A DNA stretch of 64,000 nt from Chamaea fasciata (Eukaryota > Chordata > Aves > Passeriformes > Sylviidae). Of the stretch, positions 30,832 to 45,636 are shown piece by piece. The stretch spans positions 43,122,305 to 43,186,304 of the forward strand of contig JARCOQ010000004.1 of assembly GCA_029207755.1 (NCBI GenBank). The letters are read 5' to 3'. Position 1 is the first letter of the stretch. Every line of letters begins with the position of its first letter. The notes under the pieces were generated by a model that saw nothing but the letters and a program-made list of their open reading frames with translations, had not been told where the DNA came from and ran no database searches. Both the position numbers and the translations under genes were made by a program.

Positions 30832-33800
30832 CCAAGAGCTCTGTTGCAGCAGAAAATGTTTAAGAAATCACTTCAACCACATCCTGTAATCAGACCATCT
30901 GGAGCACAGATCTGCAATTAGTCATCCTGGGCATTGGACTTTATCTGAACAAATACTGTACAATAATGAAGATGAGAAGATTGGATAGCATCAAGAAAAA
31001 GAAGCATAATGAAGTACTGCTGGTGTAGTCATAAACCACTGAGGCATTTAGCTGTGGTGTTAATTCTGTATTCTGTACTTTATGAAAGCATAGCAAGTTT
31101 AAAGGTTATAGGGCTTGAGAGGCTAAACACTGCTATTTTAGTTAATGTTGCTCTGCTGGTGGCTAAAGCTGGGCTACAAACTACAGTAGCTTCTGCAGCA
31201 GCCTAACAGAGTAAGATCATATCTGTGTGATTTCCAGTAAGTTCTGAGTAATGACAATCTAAATTTCATGGATACTTTTATTTGAATTTCATACCCTTTC
31301 TTTTCATTATGAAGTCATTGGTAAAATAAAGGTAATATTGAAAGAAGGAACTACCACCTTAGTTGAAAAATAGTTGTTTTATAGAACCTATTCACTGTAT
31401 TTGCATTACATACTCCCATTTGCATTCAAAAAAGAAGCAGCAATTATACAGTGAGGAGTAGCTCTTGGAAACATGGAGCTGTGCCATCAAGCAGACAACT
31501 TTTTAATCCCACCTAATAATTACAGTAATAGATTTTCTTAATCTAGAAGTTTATCCCAGTGCATATAAAAGAATAAACACTGCAATAACTGAAGAAATCC
31601 TGTTTCCCATGAGCCCATGTGCTTAATACACAAAAGAACACAAGCAACTTCCATCACTGTCATGTCTCCGGCATCCTTTGCTCTGAAGCCTGATGGGCTG
31701 TATTGATTTGGGAAAATCATTGAACTTCTTGGAAAACTAGACTCTAGCTTATTCACCACCATCTATTTCTTTCTCATGAACACAGCTGGTCAATATTCAG
31801 TTGAATGATCAGCTAAAAGAAGCTCTGGTTTCATTTCTTTTTCCTGCCTCCCTAGCAACATTATCCTTTTCCAGCTTTAGTATAAAAAAAATCCCAGCAT
31901 TTTAGGAAGACATGTAGCTGAGGTTAGCTGAAATGACAGTTACCCTGGAAAAAAGTATGAATGAAATGCTGTGGGCAGATTGGTTCTGAAGACAGGACTG
32001 CATCTAATCAAAGAGCTCATGTCCCTTATTAGTTATAATGATAACTGTTACATTTTTTTTCAGTACATATATTTCTTCTAAAGCTCATCTGCCTAACAAA
32101 TAACCAGTGACCAATACCTAAATGCAAATGTAGAGCCTAAAGAAATATGAATGATCCAAATCAAACACAAGGCTAAACTTCACACTCATTAAAAGACCAA
32201 TAAAAGACTCAATGAAAACTGGGTAATACCCCAGAAATTACATCAGATTGGGTCCCAAATGGCTTGTTGATTTATCCACAACTAAATAGTTCTACTAAAA
32301 TATGAGCTACTTAGAGTGGCAATTTTGAAAACTATGAAGCCACAACAACCCACAGATTTTTTTCCTGCCAGATTTATATCAAAATTATGAGAATTTGGCA
32401 GGACTAGGAAAACTTTTGGATAAACTACTGTTACACCTCTTGAATGTCAGACTGCATGACTGCAGTGTTTACAAGAAAATGTGCAATTAATGTTATTATA
32501 AACTAACCATAGGCTTCTGACCTCTGGAGTACAACTAAAGAGTTAGGTTTTTTCGCAGCCCTTACCTTTTCTTTGGCCAGAGTAACTGAACAACTTCACT
32601 GTTTCACTGCAGCTTGAGAATAAAACTGCAGTCTTACTTTATTTCAGTTGATACTAAAAATGCAAGTTGAAAATCATTTAACATCTGTGTGTTCTGAAAA
32701 AAAACCCATATCTCTTTCAGAAATAAAGTATTCTGTTTCTAGCAGATTTTTTTTCTTTTTACTTCAGTAATCGTAACTGTGATTTACACAGCCTGACACT
32801 GAAAGTGTCACGGTCTCAAGTTTAGAAGAAGGAAATGCTGTTTTGTAATCCCTTGAGTTTCCCACTCATTTCTGAAGGAGTGTTATTTCAGCTCCTATGT
32901 TGCTGGCCTGCTGAGCACATGGACACTCCTCTGACTTCTTGTAGAGCAAAAGAAAAAGAATCCCCACAATCCACTGCCTTTGCTTGTACTCCAGGACCAT
33001 ATGTCACTTGAGATAAGCAACAGAACACAAGGCTTTTCAACTAATCTGTCACACTTGCTTCCTGCACTTTATATTAATTATAGGAACTCTTCAGCTACTT
33101 ACTTCTCTCCCAAACTCTTTCTCCCTTAAAAGCAAGTAAATAGCAAAGCAAAACATGTCTGGAGCATGGGGGAAAGACCTATTGTTTCAATACAAGAAGT
33201 AGGGCTAAAAAAAGAGGAAATCAAAACATCTTCTTCTCACCCAGACAAGTATGCAGGAGTTCTTTTTAAGAATTATCTGCCTCATTTCTATTCTTCTTCT
33301 CAGACACCAGACCACAGAAATACTATTTTCATCAGCAGACTGTTGAGAAACAGCTGTAGAAATGGGGAAGCTGGTATAAACTTATGCATGTATGCATGTA
33401 TGTGTGTATCTAAGAAAAACAACTGACAAAATCCCCAAAATCTCTTAAGGAGCTCACACTTTTTTTTTTTTTCCTTCCTGAGGCAAGTATTAGAGCATCT
33501 CAATAGAACTCTATCTCCCAGCTCTGAACTCTGCTACTGTAGGAACTTGATAAATAAAACCCAAGCAAGTAATAGATGACAAAATGCACCTATAAACCTT
33601 CTGGTGCCTTTGGTGATTCATTTCCCAGCTCTGTACATCATGATAAAGTGCTGCCAGGTGCAAACACTGGTACAATTATTTATTGAACAGTAGAGTAGTT
33701 AATGAAACATAAAGAAAGGGAAGACAGAAGAGAGACAATTTATGGAAAAGAAACAGCATGAATAAAGAAACAATTCCAATCCCAAAGCATGAAAATTCTT

Positions 33801-34218
33801 CCAAATCTGTAGACTGGAGATACCAGAATTGCAGTCGAGCCAGACAGACAATTCTGCTCAACCTCAAAGAGCTGCTGCTGATCCTTGTACCTCATTGGGA
33901 CTGAGAAGCAGAGCCCCTTATAAATTATGATGCTTTATTTAAAGTCAAAGCATTTATTTGCTTTTGTGCCAGCTTTGGATCCTTTTCATCTCTAGTTTCC
34001 AGGCCCAAGAGAGAACACATTCCTGTATCTCTGCTGGCAGCCAGCTGTGGGCCACAGTAAATCATAAAGCCTCCTAACAAGACATTCTTTACAAAGGCCA
34101 ACAGCAGTTAGTAGACATAACTTCTCTATTATTCCACTCACTAGAATTTAAAATAGCAATTTAGAGAAGCAGCTGAAAATACTTAAATCTACTGAACTGC
34201 ATTTTACGTATTTCTATC

Positions 34219-34235
34219 TCTCTCTCTCTCTCTCG
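34219..34235. repeat. (TC)n microsatellite
   Basis: A short TC array ends at CGGCATT. Confidence 0.8.
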
Positions 34236-35808
34236 GCATTAAGCTTCACAGATTTCATGAAGACTTCATTGTCTTCAGCCTGGGTAAAGGGTAAGTAAAC
34301 ACCTAGGACAGACACGTCCAAGACAAAGGGGAGGGAAATAAAATTATTTGGGATTTCTCCTGCAGAACTCCCTCAGGTTTTCTTTCAATAGCTGACAGGA
34401 GACAGATAACTCTTCTTTCATTTAGTTTGTGAGACTCACAGGGACACATCCTTTATGTTTGGGGATATAAACTCTGTTAAGATCTTAATACAGTAATATG
34501 CCACCAAGAAACCTCATGGCAAAATTCGTAAAGATGAAAGTGGTGTATGGTCAAACACTGGGTGTACATAGGAGTCCTATGAAAACTGCAAGTGTGAATG
34601 ATGAATTCTCCTTCTTCTAACTCTTTCCCACTCATGCACCAAAAACACTGGCCAGGCCCAGCATTCCCATTTTTCCTCTGTCTAAAAAAAAGCAGATCAA
34701 GAGCCTTACAAATTTGGGGCTCTTCTTCCTACATAATTGCTTCAGTTTAGGGATTTGGTATAACCTAATTTTAAGGTCTTTTGTTACTATGGCTAACAGA
34801 TTATAAACCAAACTATGCTTGAAACTTTACCTTCTACATTTGAAACAAATATTATGCATTGCCAAAGCTATATGCTACATAATTTTTGCAGTTCTTATAC
34901 TACAAACTAGTTAGTTTCTTTGAAAAATAGTAGGCAGTGCTATCCTTCCCATTATAAAATTCTTGCCATTTTTTGGTGGAAAAGATGCCCCTAGTCAAAA
35001 GTGTTTCAGTTACACACTTAAGATACCAGGTCAGTTTTGTAAACAAGCCTAATGAACTGTGACTAATAGTGTTCTCCTTGAGCAGAAGTAAGGTAAAAGA
35101 GCTTTTGTTAGCATCTACTGAAGCGAAGTAGTCATTTTGCTGGGACAGAACAAAAGTGAGCTACTTTTCAGCTAACCTATTTCAATGGTGCCAAATTCTG
35201 CAGAGAATTTCACCATGATTTTCTTTCCTATATTTTAAATTATCTTCCAAGTGGGTAAGCTAGCAAAACATTTACTTAACCAGCTGGCTTACTCCAGGTG
35301 CTTAACAATACTGATGCAATGCAAAGGCAAGCTACCAGCAAAATGAGTACCCACTAGAGATGTGTATACTTTCTGTGAGATTTTCAATGTCTTGCCAGCA
35401 AGTGGTTGAACAATTAATTTTCCTGTAAATATCCTTTGTGCATGCTGTCCCAATTTCTCCACTTACTAATAGCACCCTGGCTGGTATACCCGGGCCTGCT
35501 GTGGTCTATGCCTCTACGACAGCTTCTCTTGGCTTTTTCATGCACTGGAGCTGAACAACCTTTGACCCGCATGGGTTTAGAAACAGAACTATTTAGACAC
35601 TGAAGACAGCCCAGTGTTGCATAAAATGTAGGCAGAAACTTAGGATGCTAGGAAACCTAACACAATCAGCTAAAAATCTCTGTTTCTTTTGGCAATGTAA
35701 CATCCCTTAAAAGATTGTCATAGGCATGCTCTCCCTCATCAAAAGTACAACCAGCGTAATGACAGAAACACATATTTCTGTACTGGGAGACTGTTTTCCC
35801 CTGGCATT

Positions 35809-35839
35809 GGGGGCGGGGGGGGGGGGGGGGGGGGGCGGG
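35809..35839 (+). repeat. G tract, potential G-quadruplex
   Basis: There are about 29 G with single C interruptions at 35814 and 35836. A C-rich run lies in the ZNF608 pre-mRNA at this point, and a G-quadruplex could form on the plus DNA strand. Confidence 0.9.
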
Positions 35840-36959
35840 AAGGACTGGACTTTCAGACAGGACTTAATTATTTCTTTGGTCAGACAAACAGTTTCAAGAT
35901 AAAGCTTGCTTTACTCCAGAATCTACACACAAATTTCTGTATAAATTATTGACTGCACTTTGGCCTCATCTGAAATGTTGGCCCCTGAGGCTGATAAGCT
36001 CTGACCCCAGGTGACACATCTAGTCCTCTCACAAGAGGCAGGAACATTATTGCTTTGCACTGAGGACTGCAGACCAAGAGCAAATCAATCAAGCTCCCTG
36101 ACAGCTTTTACAGCCTCCTCACATTAGGCCTAAGTCAAACTCCAGGGCTCCTATTGTTCACATTATTCTTCTCTTCCTCTGCTCTGATGAAGTTAGAGCA
36201 AGTCCAAGGCTTCAATGAGAAAGAAAAGCTATTATGAGCAGCTCAGATTTTATTGACTCTGAGCTGTATAGCAATGACCCCAAAGCCTTCTTCTTGAAAG
36301 CAAGACATTCCAAATTGCTAATAATCATAGGTAACAAAGATCAGTCCTTAGACTCACTTATGTGAAAGAAGGGTGTAACACTGAAACAGACAGAACTGTC
36401 ATCTTTACATAACAAGAAAGATTTTTGGAAGATAATTTTATGCACAAGAAGACAACCTTTCAGTCACACAGAACTGTCATATGTCACGTACCAAAATATA
36501 GCTTGTGTATTAGAAAACCAGTGACCCTAAGAGATTTGATTAAAAATACACCTAGTGGAGCTGAGCTATGCCAACTGTGGACAAATGGACATTTTCTTCT
36601 TTAGTCACCCTATAGCATTTAAAGATCAATATCACATTGTGCTCAAAAATGGAAAAACACTTTCAGAACTAATCATGATGTCATTATTTTTTCCTAGTGT
36701 TGTTCTGAAGTCTGAAGATCATTTAAGTGGGACTTCTACATCTGTGACATGGAAGAACACTGACTTGTCTTCGAAAACCTTTGCCTTCATTATTACTATT
36801 GATTTGAAACAACTCCGATTTCAGCTGCATACATAAATCTTAATATCACCAACAGGTGCTGTCGCCACATACACAAAAACCTTTTGTGTAAGGATTTTAA
36901 CAATTGTGTAACATGACTAGATTTTGATGCTGGCAAAGTCTTCCTTGTCTTTTTGGGCT

Positions 36960-37033
36960 TTTTCTGGCTTGTTTTTTTTGTTTGTTTTTTTGTGGTTTAT
37001 TTTTTGGGGGGGGATGTTGGTTTTTTTTTTTTT
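36960..37033. repeat. T/G low-complexity tract
   Basis: T runs with interspersed G, including a G8 run. No function is apparent. Confidence 0.8.
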
Positions 37034-40000
37034 ATTAACTTAGCTGTAGCCTTAGATGATTCTGCCATTATAACTTCAGCTTTTAGGAAAGATCATCTCA
37101 TTTTAAACTACAGACAAGAAATTGGTAGCCATAAGTGAAGACTTTCTTTCTTAAACCTGAATACCAGTACTAAGGCAGTGAGACGTATTTTCACTTAAAC
37201 TGTTTCATCCACATATTTTTAGTGCTCTGACTTCACAAATGCACTGAACTGGTATAAGACTCAAAGAGCTTTCTGCGAAGGTGCTCGCTGAAAGAACAGC
37301 AGTTTCCTTCTGCTAAATCCTCTGACACAGCAGCTTGCCTTTTCAGCTGTCATTCAATCCAATGTGGCAATTCATACAAAACCAGAGGAGATCAAGTGCA
37401 GACTAAAAGCTTGTTTCAAATGAAGGATTCCCTTCAGCCTTTCAGCTGAAAGCATATTTACACCCTGAAGCATGAGAAGAACTCATAACTCAGAGTCCAT
37501 TAAATAGCTTGTTTTTAGATTGTGGTGAAGATGAAGTTTCACAGTTATTTTGGTGGACATCTGAATAAACACAGCAGTAAGCACTTGTGGTTCTGGAATA
37601 GCATAATAAAAAGGAAAAATACAGTGGGCCTTTCTATTTATGTAGACATTGTGGATCAAACAGTCACAGTATTGGTAACTTTTATCTTTAGCAATGTTCT
37701 TCTATTTCCTTTCTTTTAAAAAGTACTAACATTAATTTTCTTGTTCCTACAGGGACATGAAACATGACTGAAAAAAAAACAGCCAAGCAGTGTGAAAAAG
37801 GTAAGCACTGCAGCACCTGAGACTGTACAGGACTTGTAGTGTGCAAGGATTCCTGTTTACAGTGCTGTCAATTAGCTTGCACTCCCAGGCACTGTGTTCA
37901 GCATGAGCATTTTTTTTAAGGGAAATAAATGCAATGCTATTCCTGTTAACTTACAAAGCCAACAAGTAGTACTGCTATATTTAACCTAAATGCTGTTTTT
38001 CATGGGTACTCTGAATGACATCTCATTTAGATAAATGACAGTGATTTTGCTGAGCTTTGCAAAATTATCACCCATTTTAGCTGAACAAAACAAAAGGCTG
38101 CTGAAGCACATTTATCTCCCTGATGATGTATATTCACTAAGTACAGCCCATAACCCACCTACTCAGAGCAGCTTTAGACAGCTAGACTCACCCACAGACC
38201 CTTACCATTTAATGAACAATCACAGTCAACAAATCTTATACCAACATTCTGATGGCTGCTGCTCCTTCAGACTCCGGGGCCAAAAGAGAAATTTGTCACA
38301 GCTTAAATAAATTTTACAGATGTAATAGGTAAATGCAATAAAGAAAACAGGGTTTTTACAAAACAAAGATCGACAGAGGAGAAAGCTGTTCCTCAAGACT
38401 GTGCGCAGGCGCAGAGGGGTTCAGCTGAAGTAAAACAGACAATGAAGGTTAGGAAGCATGAAATGACAGCCTTCTTTGGTTTTCAGGGAACGTAAATTTT
38501 CTTCACAGAACGTAAATCTCAAAGTCATGGTTTTCAATCTGCATGCGTGAACACACAAGATTGATTTCAAGGAGATTTGGAAGTATTTAACTCATGGCTC
38601 AGAAATGCAAATCTCATCTTGTACAATCATTATTGCAAAAATAACAAAAAAAAAGATGGGTGACGTTTCAAGGGCTCTGCCTATACGTTTTCATTTTTCT
38701 GTTAGTCACAGATCATTAAGCTTCCATTTCAAATATGGACATGTCTATATTGAAGCACCCAAATAAAACTGTGTAAGTTCTGCATGTATTAGGGCATCTT
38801 AAAACTCTTAATGAATAGTACAGCTTAAATGAATGACAATCCTGAATATGTTTGCCACAATATAAGATGCCCATGACTAAACAGTCCTCCCTAAATGAGC
38901 AGGAAAACATAGTTCAAATGCTTCGATAAACATCACAGCAGACCTAATGTAAATGCAGTGCTAAAAATTTTTTGGAAATGCAGATAAATATTTTCTGACT
39001 TTGGCATATCTGTTGCAGCTCAAAGTGGTTTTCTTATAATCCAGTACCTCTTTCACAATACTTCACTGCTTATCATAAAACCAATCAGGTAGAAAAAACT
39101 GTTGTTAAATTAAAAATCCCAAACCACAGATTCTTAAGCATGGTGTGTCAAGTTAATACATTATACCCTTAAAAATTCTCTGAAGTGCAGCCTTTTCTAA
39201 CAGAAAACAGATCTATTCTTGAACACAGATGAGCTTCCCCTGGGTCAATAAACACAAACTGATTCTGTTTAAAACACAGAGGAAACTGTTTAATTTCTAT
39301 CCCAATAAAATTTATGAAGCAATAAAAACTTTGTAGTACAAGCTGTGTGGTTTGTTTCACTTCCTTGTCACATGAATTAATAAGGAAAATCCTTCCCTTC
39401 ATTCTGTTATGCAGATTTATGCTGGAGAGCACACCATACACTGACCAAAAGCCCCAGGGGGCTAATTCTGATTTCCATACCTCACCTGCTACTTCTTCAT
39501 AAATTTGGCAAGAAACATTTTCATTTCCTATCTTTGTGATGGCAATGCTTGTAAACTCAATCCCCACTACACAGTGAACTGTACTTAGTAACTACAACTG
39601 ATGGGGGTGTGAGGAAGGAAGGAAATGTCATGTCTGAACTTGGGTTGTACTAGTATCATCCTTCACTCTCTATTTATGATCCTGAAAACATCAACAAATT
39701 TGAATTTTTGCAACCCCTGCCTAGAGGCAAGAGGGAGGGGGAAATGAACTGAATGCCTCAAAATGTATGCCTGTAACAGCAGGAGCAGAAAAGACTGATA
39801 AAGACTTTACGTATAGCATTTATTCAGATAAAGTACAACTCCTCACTCCATGTTTTATTGTCATTTATGTTCTTTCTGGCCACACGAAGAAAGCTGCTTC
39901 TGACAGGCCATAAAAGCAAGGCTTCTGGGAGTGTTTTGCTCTTTCTCCTCAAATCCTCTGATGCATTAGTTTTCTGATCTCTCTCCTAATGTAAAATTAC

Positions 40001-40469
40001 AGCCCACTCCTTATGAGATCATCTTTGTTGGAACAACTTCCACTCAGACAGCAGCTAATCTACTACAGCTAATGGTTTCTGTCAGGATGGAAGCAAGGGA
40101 AATGATGCCATCATTTACTACATGGAATAATCTGCATATCTCAAATGGACCTCCCCTTTCATGAAATACCAGTGTGATGTATCAAATCCTTATGAAATCT
40201 ACCTCCCTCAGTCCTAATCTCTGAATGAGGTTTCATTTAGCCAATGCAATTTTTCCTGTACCCCTAGAGATTGTGGGGGTTCACTGGGGTGGATATTCAC
40301 CCTCCTACTGACTGGGAGACAACTGCATGGTAAGACTGTTCTTCTGCTCTTGGCTCTCCACACTGTATACATGGCTAGGATCTTTCCACTCATACACCTG
40401 CCTTATGAAGAGGAGTCTTGTATTTCAGAAACCAAGGTCACCTGAAGAGATGGGTAATCACCCACCATA

Positions 40470-41004
40470 AAAAGTTTAACAAAGGAAAGTGCCAGATTCT
40501 GCATCTGGGACAGGACAACCCTTGATGTACAGACTGATGGGAAAAGGAGAGGCTAGACAGAAGAAATGAGTGCAGGAAGGGCCCTGTGCCTGGGTGTCCT
40601 GGTCAATGGCAAGCTGAACATGAACCCGCAGTGCCCTGACAGCCAGGAGGGCCAACCCTGTCCTGGGGGTCATCAGGCACAGCATCACAGCCAGGAAAGG
40701 GAGGAGATTCTCTGTGGTAACTAGTGGTAGAACATGAGAGACTGGCCTGAAGTTGTTTCAGGGAAGGTTTAGGTTCAGTACTAGAAAAACGGTTCTTCAC
40801 CCAGAGGGTGGCTGGGCACTCGAACAGGCTCCCCAGGGAGGAGGTCACAGCCTCAAGCTGGACAGAGCTCAAGAAATATTTGGACAATGCTCTTGGGCGC
40901 ATGGTGTGACTATTAGGGTGTCATGCATAAGGCTCGGAGTCTGGGAGTTGGACTTGATGATCCTTGTGGGCCCCTTCCAACACATCATATTCTATGATTT
41001 TATG
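40470..41004 (+). mobile_element. CR1 LINE, 3' part
   Basis: The element ends with GGACTTGATGATCCTTGTGG, then CCCCTTCCAAC, then ATTCTATG (40989-40996) and a mutated copy ATTTTATG (40997-41004). This is the diagnostic CR1 3' terminus. Upstream is the usual CR1 3' region, including CACCCAGAGGGTGGCTGGGC and CAGGCTCCCCAGGGAGGAGG, and a remnant of the end of the reverse-transcriptase frame near 40570-40690. It is 5' truncated, as most CR1 copies are, and lies antisense to ZNF608. GC content is well above the intron average. Confidence 0.92.
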
Positions 41005-41909
41005 AAGATGACCATCTGATACCACTAAAGCAATCAACAAAAAGTGATACTGTACTTGCTTTTTTATCTCTTATGCTTCCTGTGTAATATCCACCAGCAG
41101 ATTAAGGCCACTTAAGAGGAAGGATAAAGTAGAATCTCTCAGATTCAGGGCATTTCATCAGGCAAAAAAAGCACCACTGACAAAGGAAGGGTAGCAATGG
41201 GGAAAAAAAGGCCCTATGTCTCCACCCATGGGCTCCTGTTGATGAACCGCATCTCTGAGCAGTAGACAACCAAATGCAGTAACAACAGATGCCACAACAA
41301 GAAGTTTGTAACACTTCAGGAAGGTGTGAAAGGAATGACAGTTGGCTGCCTTTTACAAATCTCTGGCAGAAGCCTCTCTCCTCACCCAGAAGGCAGCAAA
41401 AGCTGTGGCACCTTTTCCTCACAGCTTCACTGTGTTCAGAGGTTCTCTCAATGATCTTTGAGTATTTTATTAAAATAATTCCTTAGATTACAGTGGCTGC
41501 ATTTCTTCTCATAGACTTTCCCCTGTGAATGAGACAGAGCAGAGTGCTAGAGATCAAAGTAAGGCCACACATTTGTTTCAGCTGTTCAGAGACAAAAAAA
41601 TACAGAAGTCTTTTTGCCTCTTTTGGGAACTGAACAAAATTAGGACTGGTGTCCACTTGTAAGGGGATAATGATTTTCTTCTGGAAGATGTTTCCAGTTT
41701 TAGTTGAAAATCTTCTATAAGCGTCATTTTGTGAAAGAAATTTACAATTAGATACGAAAAACAAGGAACACCACCGAAGATTTGAAGACTGCAGATATAA
41801 TAACAGGAACGGATATATTCTTGTTAACAAAGATCTGAAACTACACAAAATGGCTACCAGACTACTCAAACACATACACAAAAAAAAACCCAAACAAAAC
41901 AAAACAAAA

Positions 41910-41910
<1 letters not shown>

Positions 41911-41953
<43 letters not shown>

Positions 41954-41970
41954 AAAACACCCCCCCCCCA
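41911..41970. repeat. A40 tract followed by C-rich run
   Basis: Roughly 40 uninterrupted A are preceded by CAAAA units and followed by ACCAAAACAC and then nine to ten C. It is simple sequence. The 215-codon minus-strand ORF crossing it is an artefact of the homopolymer. Confidence 0.9.
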
Positions 41971-44814
41971 AACAAACCAAAATTAGGATTTTAATGTGTT
42001 CATGGAACGCATTTGTAGAGGGTTTGTCTTTTTCCCTTCTCCATACCAGAGACAGCCCAAATCCAGTCTGCATCTTACTTTCAAGAAACCTTATTTCATT
42101 TTGCATAGGCCCATGCACAATCAGAAACATTTACCTTTCAGTAAGACACCTTTTGGGGATAGACAGATAAAAAGACTGCTTGGTGAACTGAATCAGATTC
42201 CAAGGAAGAAGTCTGGAGGACACACAGCAGCTACACCAAAAGAAATCCACATCAAGTTTTTGTGATCTCTTTCCAGCTGAGAGGATTGGTAGGCTGGTAG
42301 AAAGCTGCTACCTTTACCTTTCATTTGAATGTTTTGAAAAAAGTACAATTCTATCGAAAAACATCTAGGGCAAAGATTCTCTGTTGTGCAACAGATGCAT
42401 TCAAACTTTACTGTAAGATTTGCAAGCTTATATTACTTTTAGCTTCTGTCCTCTGAAAAGGCCCTTTTCTCCCTTGATAAAACTGCTGAGTGACTAAGAA
42501 CTATTTCTAAGAACACCAAAATCTGCATTTGTTCCAACAGAAATGCAAACTTGACCAAAGAGTTCATAAGGACTATACATACGTTGTTTACACTGAAGAT
42601 AAAAACATGTTCATAAAACAATCTGTATTTCCTAAATATGAATTTAACAACTATTCCTTTTAAAAAGTTCCATGTTCTTTTTTTGAAATGCTTTATTATT
42701 TTAATCACCTACAGACTAGTCCAAAGACTTGACTCTACTTCAGACAAAAAAAAAAAAAAACCAAAAGCCAAATCTGATACACTTGAAAAACTGGCAACTG
42801 GAAGTAAAACATCCTTAAACCAAAAGACTGCAAAGTGATTATTTCAGTAGCTAGACTAAGGTAGATCAGAAATAATTCCATGTAAAGTTACATCCACAGA
42901 GTTTATTTCAAGTACTTTTAAATTTCACAAGTCAACAGCCAGTGTTTTAGAAAAGTTAAGACCTATTTTTTTCTCTGATATGTCTTTTTTTAGGGGTTTA
43001 ATATACCCACCCTAGCATATTTGGGAATTGCTGAAAAGGAGCCCATAGACCTGCAAGGGATAGGAGCCTGTACTCTACTGATGGCTATCAGAAACATTCA
43101 GAAAGTAGAAAGATAATTTATTCTCTCCAATATTTAACCATCACATAAGACGCAAGGAAGAACACTTCTAATAAGATTTAAAGCCAATTTTGGTCTTTGA
43201 AAGAAAAGGCATTTCATAAAGAACCTTCCAAGTTTATCCAAATTTCAGAGATTCACAATGATAGTAAATGCAGACATTTACTACCTACTAAAGGAGGAAA
43301 TTGTATCTAGATTCTAAACAGCTTTAAAGTTACTTTTCTGACTCTGTATTTTACCTGTTCTGCCTAGAGAATGTAGCAAGCACAATCAAAAGTTATGTGG
43401 CTATTGGTTAAAGAATTTTTTAAAAGGTCTTCCCAATGGGAGATTAGTAAACTATCTGCTTACACAATTAGAGAAGTATGGGGCTTTCTCTTGACATGTC
43501 TGTGAGAAAACATCCTCTTTCTTTTAGAAAGACTGTAATGCAGAGAGTAATGTAATGCATTTGTAAGCTAGTTGGTCCCTGCCAAGAAGATTCATGGTTA
43601 GATTACAAAATGCATGATGACTACTCTTTAGCAAAACGGTATGGCTGACCGACTGAGAAATTCATATGAGATATTTAGACTTCAGAAAACTTCAGGAGTG
43701 CAAGAGAAGACTGCAGAAAGAACCCAAATGAAGGATGAATCAAAGAGAACATTAGTAGTAAAGTTCACTCTTACTCTTTCTCTGTCACAGGGAGATCAGC
43801 TACAGGGAAAACAACACAAAGCTGGGAAAATCGTAAATACTATTACCATTGGATGGTAGGAATAATGAGAAAAGTGGGAAGACTAAGAGTGAAAATCTGT
43901 CTCTTTAAGGCTGTCTGCCAACTGTCTTATGGATGGCATAAATAAAATAGACTTGGTCGTATCTTTGAAACTTTGAAGAGTTGTTTTTTTTAGTTCTCTC
44001 CAAGCAAAATTCAGCATACAACCAATATCACTTGAAAAAATAAACAAAAATGCTAATGAAGACTTACTGCTAGAAAAACATTCCATTGAAAATAGTTTGA
44101 TAAACTGAAGAAGAGCAGTATATCCTCATTACTCTCCAAACTGAAACCAATAGCTGTCCTCACAGAAGGAAGATTAGTGTTATTTACGTGCCTCCCACAG
44201 ACTTGATGGCATTCTTGGATCTCAATATGCTGTACTGTGTTTACAACACTGCCTTCCCTCATTCTTCACAAGACAGCTTTAAAAAAGATTATGTTGCACA
44301 AATGCAAAGGTTACTGGAGAAGCATCCTTCAAAATGATAAGGTATTTACTAGCTAGGTACTGGTATGAAAAATTAAAGCCGAAGCCAAGCACAGGGGTAG
44401 CTTTCCAACAAAGAGTACCTGCACTGTTTCCTTATTCTTCCTTTAGCTGTATGGATTCAACAATTGGTCTTCATTACTAGGCTGTCCATAAGAGAGTTGT
44501 TCTGTGTTCCATTTTTGGTTCCCATGAGCCCTTGATAGTTACAGCTGTCTGCTATAACTTATATACAGTCCTTGTTTAGGCAGAACTATTTCCTTTTTTT
44601 GGCCTTTTTAAAAATATTTCACTAATGCTGTTCAACTAATTTTTAATCTCAGGGAAAAAAAAAAATAAGAAGGTGACACACCATGCCCTAATTTCCTAGG
44701 AAATCTCCATCTGAGAAGCAAAAAAAAATCCAAACCAAACCAAAACAATACAATAAAACAGAAACCCAAAACGAAAACTACACCAAATCATGAATTATCC
44801 TGCTCTCAGAACTG

Positions 44815-45115
44815 GACTGCAGAGTGAAGAGGACTTCAGGAGTTGCCCCCTTCCTACTTCTGAAGCAGCATCAGCATCCATCTTGAAAAATGCTCATACA
44901 GGTTTTCCTCTAGTGGACAACTCTACAAGTTGCTAGACAACCTACTTCACAGCCTGATTATCCTTGCTGTTAGAAATGCTTTTCTAATATCTCACTTGAA
45001 TCTCTCTTGCCACAACTTAAGATAATTGTTTTTATATCCTTTCTACCATGGTCACAAAGAACAAACCAATCTGTGACAAACAAGTTCTCATCTGACTTAA
45101 TATCCTCTCCAAACC
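44815..45115 (-). mobile_element. Old CR1 LINE fragment (antisense)
   Basis: The plus strand carries diverged versions of segments typical of the complement of CR1 3' regions (GACAACCTACTTCACAGCC, CTTGCTGTTAGAAATGC, CTAATATCTCACTTGAATCT, TTGCCACAACTTAAGATAAT). The element would thus be on the minus strand, the same sense as ZNF608. The terminal 8-bp repeat is not visible. Subfamily and ends are uncertain. Confidence 0.55.
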
Positions 45116-45620
45116 AACTAAAAAAACCTTCAAAAACAACAACCTCCCCCTTAAAAACAACAAAAAAACCAGACATGAAAAAAAGAAATAAAAATCCCTA
45201 CTTATGCCAATAAATAGTGTGATAAATTTTCTAACCTATGCTGTGAGGTTGTTTTTGAGGCTGTGAGCCTTTTCCAGTCAAGATTTGAGTTTGAATAGAG
45301 CTGAGGGCAAAATGAAACATATTAAATCCTGTGATTAGGAACATAATGACATTTACTAGTCAATTTCCACCAAACTATAAATGCACAGTGGCTGACCTAA
45401 GCATTCTGTCATAAATACTTTATACTACAGCAGCAGTTAAGTATTACATATTTTCCAAAAAGTATTTCAAGGAATGTGTGTGGAGGGTAGGGGTGTTTTT
45501 AAGGACCAACTAGGAGAGACTGTTTTGCATTGCTTATAACAGAAACCTCTTGTGAGGTCTTCTAAAACAACAATTCAGCAAAAAGTGAATGGGAAGCCAC
45601 TGAATCAGCCCCTATAAGCC

Positions 45621-45636
45621 TTTTTTTTTTTTTTTT
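45621..45636. repeat. T16 homopolymer
   Basis: Sixteen T in the giant intron. Confidence 0.9.

Noticed and set aside
30571..30921. Overlapping Phe-rich and Lys-rich ORFs
   Set aside because: They are translations of a 114-base T/C tract in several frames.
39169..39567. 132-codon minus ORF
   Set aside because: No motif was recognised. A start and stop by chance in a 36-kb intron is expected at this length.
41483..42130. 215-codon minus-strand ORF with a Phe run
   Set aside because: It is created by the A40 homopolymer. The flanking parts look like random intron translation.
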